Shown in pieces: positions 13,501 to 25,500 of a DNA stretch of 64,000 bases (position 1 is the stretch's first letter; the number at the start of each line of letters is the position of its first letter). A model generated the notes under the pieces. It ran no database searches, was not told the origin of the DNA, and saw nothing but the letters and a program-made list of their open reading frames with translations. A program made the position numbers and the translations under genes. Source of the stretch: Aplectana chamaeleonis (Eukaryota > Nematoda > Chromadorea > Rhabditida > Cosmocercidae); NCBI GenBank assembly GCA_029168955.1, contig JAPDOI010000211.1, positions 558,001 through 622,000 of the forward strand, written 5' to 3'.

Positions 13501-16500
13501 CATTCTATCTGTGTTATTTGTGAAGTTATCTATCGCTTTGTACAGTAGCATATTTTCTGAAATTTGTTCTCGTGCGTTTATTCATCTTTGCTTGTTGATA
13601 AATAAAGATTTAATTACCCAAGTTGAAGTGTGCCACGAGTTGGGAGGTTGAAAGTTCGACGGAACAAGACGCCGAGCCACAGAACCCCCGCAGAGCCAAC
13701 AGCGCGCCCAAGTAGGCGAACATTAGAGAAGGGTTAGTTGGGAAAACTAACTTAATCCTTGACAGTTGAGGACTCAAGAGCCTTCTCGAGGCCAATACTA
13801 TTTTCCAATTTGTGACTGTTTTGCTTTGCTACAACATCTTTTTGAGTCGGCATCAAAGAAACATTTCGAGAATCTCATTAAAGGCAGTGTTCACGATAAT
13901 CTTCGATTTTGAGATTAACCGCTAAATCGATTGTTTGGCCTCCGGGTAGAACTGAAATGACGAAGAAATCGAGAAAAACGCCCTAGAAAGGCACCAAATC
14001 CTTTACTCTCACTCCACCTTTTTACTCTCACTGGAACTGTTCGTTGTGACAATGAAATCTTTTGTGGACCCGTCCCTTGCGATTCTCTACTCTCTACTGC
14101 TCCGCCCTGTCCTTCGGGCCCTAACTAATACTGCTATGCCTAAAATATTCTTCCATTTTTGTTTAGCCCCGATTTTTACCGGTGACAACCACCGTGAACA
14201 AGTTCATCCAGTCGGACAACTAGTCCAGGCCAGAGAGTAATGCCACTGAAATAAGACGGTTTAGGGCGTTTCAAGCCGTTTCTTCGTAATTTTGGTAACA
14301 CTTGGGGGCCAACGAATTGTTTTATGTGAAAAACTCGGGAACGAAAATCATCGTGAACACTGCCTTTAAAAGAAGTGAAATGCTTCATGCATATGATTTG
14401 GGACTCGGAGGAAACGCTAAAAATTCAGTGAAATGATGGACCATTGATTAGGCGGTGCATTTGTTTAATAAATAGCGGAAAATTGAGAGTAGCATTGAAA
14501 AACCAAATCACGCGCGCGCTACTGAGCACACATTTATACTCGTGTGGCCGCAATTATTTTAGTCAACGCTATTTGTATAAACACGTTGTGTGATGAAGTT
14601 CTCACTTTCATTAAAATTCTTTTCAGAGTCGATGTTCCTGGATATGGGGGTGTAAGCCAAACCCGTGAAGTAATAACCGTAAGACGTTTACATGTCTTAC
14701 GATGGTCGCCAGATCAAGTCACCTTCATGTGCTCAAGTGTTGCTATACTTCGCACGAAACAGTACAAACTTTTCTCTATAACTGAAGGCGAAATGTGCAA
14801 ATCCTAAGCATACCACTCAAACCATCGTTTTCATCGTAGCAGAAAACATAAAAACTCTCCATAATCTAAAACCTCGATCCAACATATGACGCACCTTTTT
14901 CGAAGGTGTTGCTACACTTATGCCTCGCAGTGTAGTTTCCATTAGATATTATCGTCAATTAACCAGAAACTTAAACGCAGTGTTCACGAAAAATAGTGTT
15001 TTTGAGTTTTTAGTGTGAAACACTACATTGGCAGATGCTGGAGTGAATAGGGTAGAAGAAAGCAGCGAAAGCGTACCAGAAATTGATGAAAAGGGCTGCG
15101 AGGTGAGAATTTCGTTAGCCCAGTACGCCTGCTCAGCCCACCTCATCCCATTCTGACGAGTTTGTGGCGCCGCGGACGTTTTCGATGGCAAATTGCCAAG
15201 CGACTTCGTCACGTCCAGCCTAATTGATTCGCGTACATTCGTACCTACGTTAGAAACCGTTACTTTAGCTTATTCTGAGCGCTTCTCTTCGTTGTTTCTC
15301 CAATATTCGTTAACACATGACTAAAAAACCCCATTCCAAGTCGAACTGTAAAAACTCACACAAACCATCCACTCCGTTGGACTTCGTCGATCTGGAAGAC
15401 GAGGGCACCTGAAATAGAAATTTTACCCTGGCAATGTGTAAAAATTCCTGGAATATTCGAGAAAAGATAACTTTAATCGAATCGAGTGATTCGATTCTAC
15501 ATTCGACGTCTAAATCAATGGCGGAGTACATGTTTGTGGTTCGCTACCTCAATCCGGTGACCTAACACGACAGTTCACTGATAAAACACCCATTCATAAC
15601 CATAGGATCACTAACTGAAATTGGGGCTCGTTGGAGCCAGGCGGGATCTTAGACAGCATTTTTTTGTCAGCAGTGCGGATTCTGAATTTAATAAATTACT
15701 TCGGTCAGGCTTGGTGCTTGCCAAGCTCACTGAATTCGAAAAGGCGCCGCTAAAAGTTTGCTCCATTGCGACCTTCACCTTTAAAACGAGAGAAAACTTA
15801 CCTTCCTTATCATCAATCATCAAGAATTACACTTTGTGAGAAGAAGGGTCCGCTGGGGCCGAGGGCCGGATTCATCAACGATAATACCGTGGTTTTAGGG
15901 TATAATTTACTCCGCGGGGTAAATTTTTGCGATTCATCAAAAAATGAACCACAATTTTTGGGTACATATGGGAGTATCCGATAACCGGCTGAAGGAGTCT
16001 GGTATCCGATACTATTTTCCCAACAAAAGGGCTCAATCAGCAATTTACTACTAGCAAACTGCGAAGAGTTGCGATTTGAACCAGTTGGATTCAACCTACA
16101 GCCTCTCTTCCTCATTCTGAGCTTGTCGAAGTAAGGCTTATCGGGTTAATCATGTCCGAATTTCCTTATCACTGTTCTATTTTGCCTTGACCGACCGCTC
16201 CGCTGCTAGCTCCGCCCGAACACACATGAGCGAGAGAGGTTGTACTTCAATATATGGTTCAATACTTCAATATAGGCCACTGTTCACTCCTGATCGGAGT
16301 ATGAACGAACGTTGAACAAAACATTCTCACCCGTTGAGCCCTGCACTTGTCATACATACCTTGTTAGTGAGAACTGACGACGTAAATCTAATTGGCACCG
16401 CAATTGGGTTTTTTTTTGTATGGAGTAGAGTTAAATAAACTCGGGGTATAAATTACCCTAAAAATCGTTGATGAATCCGGCCACTGGTGGTATAACAAAG

Positions 16501-19500
16501 TGTTATGGTAGTGTTTCTCGATGAAAATAAGTTTGACCTGGATGATTCCGACGGCTCCAGTTATTGACGGTATGATATCCGGGTTGAGACAGCCAACCCT
16601 AGTGGACAAAACTACGAGGAAGAGATGCTGGAATAAGGCCAATTGTATACTTCTGCACACAAGGTCGTGTCGCTGTGCACAGCGACAGCGACCGCCTGTC
16701 GCGAGGCTCATGCCTTCCAAATCAAAAGATTTGCTGTATGTCAGCCCTCCAAGACACGACGCTGTCACGGGATTGCATCAGCTGTTCCTATGAGGGCCGA
16801 TGCATTTGCTTCAATGCTGGTCCGAAAGTTTTCCATTGATATAAGGCTCGCTTTCTCCAGGGGTGGTCGTAAACTTGCCGAACTACGGTGTTACCCAAAA
16901 ACGTTAACATCGATGTTAACTACGGGGCTCTTGAAGGCAGTGTCCACGATAAAATCAGCCTCGTAGTTTTTCACCGGAAATCAAGAAGTTCGAGCCCTAT
17001 TTAACCAGAAACGTTGAAAAAAACGCCTAAGATTGAGCACGAACGAGCCCTATACGGCGCTATTTCAAAGCTAACCATGTCTGATTTTTTGGTGGAGATC
17101 GGCAGCTGCGGGGCCTAGCGCAACCCTAAAGTTGGAAGAACTAAGAAAAATGAGCTCGGAACGGTCCCCTACGGCCCCAAAGTTGGACACCCGTCAGCTC
17201 GTCACACCCCAGATGCACTTTCCACGCCCACCGACGTGAATAAATTAATGCTCGAGATTGTGAGATGAACGATGGTTTCCGATCAATAGCCCCGTTCTTC
17301 TCCTCATTCACAACTTCCCTGTTTGCTCAGGTCAGCTCGCATACATCGGCTGCAAAAGACGAAAGTTACAGGCATCGGACAACTCGTCCACTGTCGTGTC
17401 TTTCGCACGATTTAGGGGTAAACAAGACCGGCCCCGTGAGACCAGAGTACACCCACAGCCCAGATTGTCCACGACAAACGGTGGCCTGTACGGGACAAAT
17501 CGAACTTGCCGAACAGCCGGGTCACAGGTGCCAGCCGGGTCGATAGCCGCGCCACAGCCGAGTCGCCCCCCCCAGAACATTTCATGCCCAGCCCACCGGG
17601 AGAGGGTGTGCTCTCGGTGAGGTCAGTCGTCGCCACTGGGGCCGTGTGGTGCGGCCTTCCCCCTCTTCGTCAGCCACCGCCGTCCTGCTCCCCCCGTCGT
17701 CATCAGCCACCGCCGTCCTGCCCCCCCCCCGTCGTCCGCCACCGCCGCCCCGGCCCCCCTTCATCGTCAGCCGCCGTCCTGCTCGTCTCGTAGCAGGCCA
17801 GCCGACATCCGGGTCCCCTCGCCCACCGCCAACCGACCCCGTATTCGTCCAGTCGCTCAGGGGTCTCGTCGGTCGCCCCCGCATGGATGCGGAGTTAGAT
17901 CCTATGCACGGGCGTCCAGCGCACTATCACGCGCCCAGGCTCCGGCAGTCCGCTCGTCATCGTCCACAGGTAACCGGAGGTAGTCATAAGCCGTTCCCCG
18001 TCTACATTTGCAACGCATTGAACGGGAGCGGACCTGAGGCATCTACTGGGTTGTATGTGAGGCCCCGGGTTTGTAGGTAGAATTTGGTAGGATGGAGGCT
18101 TCATAGTCACGTGGTAGTTTTGAGTTGTTGCCCCTTATTTTAAAATTTTCTCTTTTTTCATTTATATTCCTTTTCTATTGATTATTTTGATATTTTCGTC
18201 AAATTTCCTCTCATGCATTTCCTCGTGTACATAAATAGTGAGTGGCTCCGGTGTTCTCCTTAAACCGTTGAGTTACACGACGCAGTCTATATTCAGGCGT
18301 CTGGTTGATACAAAATGTGAGAGATCTCGAGGTCTGACGACACCTTCGGGATTTCTCTGATAGCGGCCCCCCACATAGTCCCTGGTAGGCACTTGTAGTT
18401 CAAAGCGTAGGCGTAAGAGGCCACGCCCCCTTATAGCGCGCATTTCCCTAGGTGGGTTGGTAGGAAGGCCGTAGGGCCTAAAATAATATTAACCGGATGG
18501 CAGAAGGTGTTGAGCATAGGGCGCGTGTAAGACCTTCCTGTTGGACCATGTAGCCGTCATCGGGTCACCGTCTATCTCCGCCACCCGGCCAACCACCGTG
18601 CGTGGGTGGTGTGAGGTAGGCGGCGGCACGACATGGTGCATCGGACGTGGGGAAACCTGCGTTGGGCATTAGTGATCGAGCCCGCTCGCGCTCAAGACGT
18701 TCTCTGTTAATTTAGGTCTGTCAATAGTCGTAGGTCTAAGCTAAGCATCGGGTTCAGTCAGGTGTTGTCTTTGGCCAACACGCACGCTATAACTGGGATA
18801 GTGCCTTCCTCTCTTCCTGTACTCGTGTCTCTTTACCTGTGGGTGCTGAGTGGCAGAAGGTTTCCCACAGGGACAGCCGCAAAGCGCGTCGAGGCACAAG
18901 AGTTACGCTGGCCAGGTGGAGGAGAGCAGATATCAGGATTGACTGGGTGGGCGAGGACCCCTCTTACTTTGAGCCAGGCCGAGTCGGAGGAGACGGGCTA
19001 GGGAATCCTCCCGGGAATCATACAGTACCACAGAGGGGTAGGCCTATTGGCGTCGAATCTGACGAGGTCCAAGTGCTCAAAGTAGGGCTTTAGCTATAAG
19101 GCGCAGTCCCAATACTCACTTGTATTGTAGCTTTGCAAAGTCTGGTACATCCTATTGTCTCGCAGCACCTATTAAACCCACAAATACGTGATCTCCTACA
19201 AATAAGCTGTAACTCATCATATTGCCGTACTTCGGTTTGCTTTTTGTCGCTATTCTTGTAGACCAGCGTCGCATTTTGCATCGTCACGCAGTCGTAGGTT
19301 GCTCTTGGTCGGAGTAACACTACGGCCCAACTCACCACTCACCCGCTCCCTTTTATAGATAACTGGGTAACAGCTGTCACCACCTCCTGCTCAATCCTCT
19401 CAACAATGACCAACGTTAGCGTACGCAAGGGACTAATGACCAAGGCGTTGGCCGCACTGGAAACGGCAAAAGGTAAGGTTTCCGCAGAACTAACATTCCC

Positions 19501-22500
19501 CACGGTCTACAGCGCGACCGACTCACGCCAGCAGCTTGACACTTGTCAAGAGGCTATACAGGCGCATCTGTCGAACATCACATCAGCACTGTGCAGCGTA
19601 AAAGAGCGTCGTCTAACCATTCTTGCAGCTGCTTCATCGTCAGACACCACGACACAGATAGCGCTGCGTTCGCTGAGTACATGCAAGAACACCAGGTAGA
19701 CAACACAGTGGCGAAAGTGGAGACCCTTGTAGCATCTTTGAACGCATGTTTGGACAATATACGGTCGCAGATCGAGAGCCGTAGTAAAATGGAATCTCTT
19801 GAAGTGATGCATGAGAACCGTAGTCCGCACGTCGAGCTCGCCGGTCCTTCTGCAACTGCGTTTGACTCGAACCGCATCGCAAGATAAAACAGATACCCAC
19901 CCTCGCAAACGCTGCCCCCACAGTTTCAATATCCTATGCCACACAATGCGCAAACATTGCCCAAAAATATCAACAACCCATGCAGTATAACGCGTATCCG
20001 TCCATGATCAATGGTGGGCAATGGTTTCCACAAGCACAGTTTCGCCCAACAATTCAGCTGGGCATATTCAAGTTGGAACCGTTCACCGGCGATCTTACCC
20101 AATTCCATAGGTTTTGGGCTCGATCTCGCAGTCCACAACGACCGTAACATCGCGCCTAATCATAAATTCTTATATTTGCAAAGTCTCCTCAAGGGCGAAG
20201 CCCAAATGGTATTACAAGATCTTGACTCGGAGGTGACCGACTACAATGAGTTGCTGGAAGCGCTGAAGAAGAGGTACGATCGTCCTCATAAGACGCGTGC
20301 ATTACTTCATCGGCAACTTCAGCACCTCCCCCCTTCACGTAAATCGGGGTCAGATCTACGTCATACGTGGTTTCGCATTTTAGGTATAACTCGCGGTCTC
20401 AAGCGTGACGAAAACTTCAGCAATGTTCTGTCGATGTTGGATCTCGTCAAAAACAAATTTCCTGCCGAAATTCGTCAAAAGCTCCACGATTTGGAATTAC
20501 AAAACGTTTTTTAGCAGCCGGGATTCTGTGTTACCGTAACCCCATTCGCCGTGGAGCGCGTCATGATATCATCGAGCGCCAGCGTCGCACCTAAGTGGTA
20601 TTTTAGACTGAGATCGGCCACGAGGAGTGTTTTGTTTTGAAACTGAGGGTATTTATCATCTACATTGTATTCTTAGGTATTTATAGCGCATTTCAGTGTT
20701 TTCTTGCTTGTATCTCTTCACTTAAAAAGCTGTGTTTTTTTGAATTGCTTGCTGGCCCACCGTTTCTTATTTTCTAGGGGTCCATCTTGTCAGCAACTGA
20801 TTGTTGGGCCCAAGATAAATGACAGGTGTGGATGTTGAGATGAAAAATTGATATTGCTTAGCAGTAACGGTAAGCACGATACCGGACTAATTCAAACCAT
20901 GATTACCTTACCAGAAATGTGAATGCGCGCAGCACTAGAAAAACGAGCTTGCTGAAAATCTTTCACAGTCATGGTTTCTATTGCAGACCAAACTTTTTTA
21001 TCAAAGAAGGGTTCAGATATGGTGTTAAAGTGCAGCTGCACCCGGACCATGAAACTTGTAAGCAAATGTAGGGAGGAGCAGATTCCGATTAAGCATATGT
21101 CCGGGCATTCCTTATTATGGTAAGAACTCGACATTCGGAAAGCACGTTCTTGTGATGAGATATGCGATCGTGAATGGCCAATCGTAGTGAACGTATGTAC
21201 GACTCCTCTGTCATGATGCAGTTCTTTTTCAGTCACGAAGAGTGAAAAATAGTGACTAGAGGTAGCGGAAAAAATCACTACAGCATTGACATGTTAAAAA
21301 CAACTGAGTTTACATGAAAGAAGGTATCAGCCATATGTGTTTATTAAGGTGCACCTAGATATAGCACATAGTTAGATATCGTGAGAAACAGAATAGTGTA
21401 CCGAAGGAGTGAAAATGCGATCGAATTCCCTATCTGAGCGACACATATAAAGACCTCGACTGATGTGAAAATTGTGATGTTGAACCGTGGAGTTAGGAAA
21501 TGGAACGACTCCGATTGAAATAATAAGAGAAAGGCATAGGCAGCAACTCAACAGTTGAGTGGCCAATGCTTCTGTCCTTGCACGCATTGGACTGGAACAC
21601 TTTATTATGGGCACAGCCCCTTTAGGCCCGGTCATAGTTGGTGCTATTTGCATCTGCATCCCCCCCCACCCCCAGCACCCCCAACGCCACCCCGGTCGAT
21701 ACGTATGTTTAAAATGATGGAGTGAGGTTGAGAAAATCACTCGATGCATCCAACTAGATATGACGATGATTACGTGGCCAACAGGATTGCACCTGTTCAG
21801 AGAAATAGTGAAGGCGAGTATGGTGAAGTCACGGAGGTAGCAGTAAGGTTAGCTTTCTAGTGATACGCAATGTTTTATCTTCGACCCGCCCACCCGGTGA
21901 TTTTCTCATCCACGTATTGCATGGATATCGACCGCGTCGGATACATTGGAGTGATTTCTCAACCTCACTCCATCATTTTAAACATACGTATCGACCGGGG
22001 GGTGCGGGGGGAATGTTGGGGGAATGCAGGGGAGCGGGGGATACACCGAAGTGATTTTCTCAGCTTCACCTCACCATGTTGTTAATACGTATCGACCGGG
22101 TGGGTGTTGGGGGGGTGTTGGGGGTGCGGGGGGATACACCGAGTGATTTTGCATCCCATTTCCAATGCATTCTGTGTGTATCGACCGGGCTGGAGGCGTC
22201 GGCTCATCCAACTATGACCGGGGCCTTATAGGCGTGCTAGTATCACAGTCAGGCCGTAGAGTGATTATCTTCATTCTTCCTCCATCCATAACACATTCTG
22301 TTTATTCCTGAAAATCACTCCCTACTAGCGGCCTACCCTCAGAACACAGCTTTTTAAGTGAAGGGATACAAGCAAGAAAAACACTGAAATGCGCTATAAA
22401 TACCCAAGAATACAATGTAGATGATAAAAACCCTCAGTTTCAAAACAAAACACTCCCCGTGGCTGATCTCAGTCTAAAATACCACTTAGGTGCGACGCTG

Positions 22501-25500
22501 GCGCTCGATGATATCATAACGCGCTCGACGGCGAATGGGGTTACGGTAACACAGAATCCCGGCTGCTAAAAAACGTTTTGTTTTGGAATTTCAGACTAAC
22601 TCTGACTTCGACTTGGACCAATTTATGGAGGAGCTTGACTACATCATTGCGTCAAAAGAAAAGTATGATGATTCAACTACACTTGCAGAGAGTTTTCACG
22701 TTAATACAGCTTACCATCATCGCACTCCATCGCGCTCGTCGTCACCACAGCGAGAGTCCAGAGAAGCAGCCTGCTGCTTCTGCAACTCTACTCGACGCAG
22801 TTCGACCCGCTGCACACAAGATGCTCCCGTGGTACTCCGTCGCAAAATTGCTCGTGCACAGAATCTCTGTTGGAAGTGCTTTAGTAGCATTCACTGGACA
22901 GCGACCTGTCATGCAGCGAACTGTCGTCGATGCAAAGGAGATCATCATGAACTTCTTTGCAACGGATCATCTCGCTCATCAGGTCGTTACCACACCCCGG
23001 AGGGGAATGGACGCTACGGTCGATGAATACCGCGGCCGAGATCGTCACCGACACCGCTCACCGGGACAACATTATGCTTCAAGAAGCCCTTCTCGAGACT
23101 ACGGAAGAGCTCGCAGTACTTCATGTGAGAATCACTCAAGAAGATCTCGTTATATCCTCATGATACGCAGTAAAGTAATTCATCCACTTACACCTCATTT
23201 CGGTACCGATTTCGATCACATACCGAGCTCTTTTCATGGTAAACAAATCATTTTCAGGCTTACTTTGGTCTGATGATATTTTCAACCATATAGGCTATTT
23301 ATAGCATGTAAGACTGATGTTTTCAACCATATAAGATATAAGAACCATATATATCAGATCGGAAATCTTGCCGCACAACAGAATACCTAACGCAGAGACC
23401 AGGAATAGAGAACTAAAACTCTATTCCTTGGAATCTCGACGACAGCTCAATGCTGCCTGCACGGTTTTCAAATTACTGGCTGGCATTATGAAAACAAACA
23501 TTTCAAAATTCTTCAAGCTAAATCCCTCTAGGACCAGGGGAAGCACACTGAAAATCTTATATGCAGCTCCTAAAGGCAACACGAGAGCCTTTTCATTCAT
23601 TTGCAGAGCAAGATCCATCTTCATTTCTCTTAAAGGCAGTGTTCACGATGAAAATCGTTTTTCTGTTTTTCCGCCTATCTTGAAAACGGTCCCATTCTGA
23701 TTCCAATGGTGTCTCTGAAATCGTACAACACCTTCTGGGAACGGAGTTATGGTCCCTCAAAAATTGAGCTAAGGAAACATGGTGGACGAGCTGTCCGAGG
23801 CGTGTAACTACCGTCTTTGGCAGCCGATCTATGCGAACTGACCTGAGTAGAGAGAGAAGCTGAGAATGAAGGGAAGAACGGGGCTAATGATTGAAAATCA
23901 TCGCTCATCTCACGATCTCGAGCAATCATTTGTTCACGTCGGTGGGCGTGTGATGCGCTTTTGGGGTTTTCAATGCGCTCGAAGTTGCTACTTCGTGCTC
24001 TTTTGGGGCTCTTCCTGGCTCGTTTTCATGCGTTATTTCGACGTTAACGTTACAGAGTGTCCCTCCACTTCCCAATCCTAGTGGAATTTCGAAAACTTTT
24101 TTCATCGTGAACACTGCCTTTAACCTTGATATCACAACGCTGCCCATTCCATCTGTTCTGTCCAAATTCAAACGCCTTGCTGGGAAGAAGCTATTGAGCT
24201 TCTAGATGAGTGATGCCAATATGTACTCAATTTTCCATGTATTGCAACTCACGTCCTTGGCATCCCTATTTTTCTATTGCGTGTGCCTTAAGCAACGTAT
24301 TTAATGAATAAATAAATAAGGGAAAACAACCTACTCCTCCCATCTGCATTACTCCTCCGCCTCCAAACTGCATATGAGTACATTGGCGACAGCCTCTCAT
24401 AAGCGGCATAGTCACCTGCTTTTCACGATGCGTAGGAGCTAAAATAATTCACGTAACTAAGGTCAATTCATCGTACGGATTAGATTATTTAAAATTGTTA
24501 GTTCTCACCTCGACAATCACGTCATTAAACTTGAGCGCAACTCGATTTCAGTGCTCGCTACATTTTCCCTGGAATGTCACAATTGCAGGAGGAAGGCGAG
24601 CACAACATAAGGTCTGGGCATTCCTATAGAGTTCTCGATTACACTTATCATCCGTTATATTTCACCACGGCCTACCGCAGCGATGCAGGTGATAATTGAA
24701 ATCGAGAGCTCTTCGGCAACAGGGTTCGGCGCAAGGGGTGGGACCCCACAAAGGTCTGAGCTGTGGAGTCGTGAAAGGGGGTGGGAGATCTAAGCTTGGG
24801 GGAAGAAGCGAGCTGGATCATCCCGAATGGGGGTATACACTGTCAGCAGTTTTTTTTTCACATGAAGCTCGAACACACCTAGCAGTTCAAGTGAAAAATT
24901 GATTTAATTGCGTTACATACGAGTGGCCAAGTTCAATTGACAGGTTCAAAGTACCTGTATACAAAAGATCCTTCTCTATTCAAATACGAGACATATAGAT
25001 TTTAGTGTAAAATCTGAGGGTTTAAAATGAACGCTAATTGATATCGCATTGCTACTTATGGAATCTACCGGGAGACAGAAACGGTTTTGCGAAGAGTGGA
25101 GGCAGTCAAATTACTGGCATAAGGTGTGGACTACAAGATTACTATTTGCAAATTGTTGTCATTTCAGACTAATTCTGTACCTTAAAGAAGGTCGTGGTTC
25201 GAATGAGCCCCCCAGAATCCACGTTAAAAAGAACTCGAGTAAAAACATACCAAGTCGAGTCTTTCTCGCCCCTCTGTCGATAATACAATCATGTTTTAAA
25301 ATTGAGGTTTTGATCCTTTAGCTATTTAACAACTGTATGAAAGCTAATGAAGTCCGAAAATAGTTTCGCTGCATTGCAAGATTACGGGTCATTTCGCACC
25401 AACAAGCAGTTCGAACACTTTAACTGTTCCGGGAAGGCGGTCTGAGAAATTTGCAGAAACTTTCACCGCATCTAGTTAATGGGAGTGAAGGCCCTGAGCA

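Larger units (their letters stand above)
19406..23165 (+). pseudogene. BEL/Pao-type gag remnant, interrupted
   Basis: Segments in successive frames recall a BEL/Pao gag. A helical N-terminal part lies at 19406-19880. Then comes FKLEPFTGDLTQFHRFW near 20070, then KFLYLQSLLKGEAQMVLQDL and ALKKRYDRPHKTRALLHRQL at 20160-20330 (the DUF1759-like core). Beyond an insertion comes a zinc knuckle with CWKCFSSIHWTATCHAANC at 22870-22930, and an Arg/Ser-rich stretch. Frameshifts lie near 19660, 19885, 20120 and 23015. No protease, RT or integrase follows, so the element is truncated after gag. The 20499-22581 element splits it, and the frame would continue across if that element were subtracted. Confidence 0.72.

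Noticed and set aside
15621..15839. Plus-strand frame SADSEFNKLLRSGLVLAKLTEF after a good acceptor
   Set aside because: No recognised family, no partner exon and a competing minus-strand frame; left unassigned.
24480..24560. Minus-strand exon-like KFNDVIVE before GTGAGAAC, resembling a PDZ strand
   Set aside because: All frames from the natural acceptor contain a stop before this peptide.
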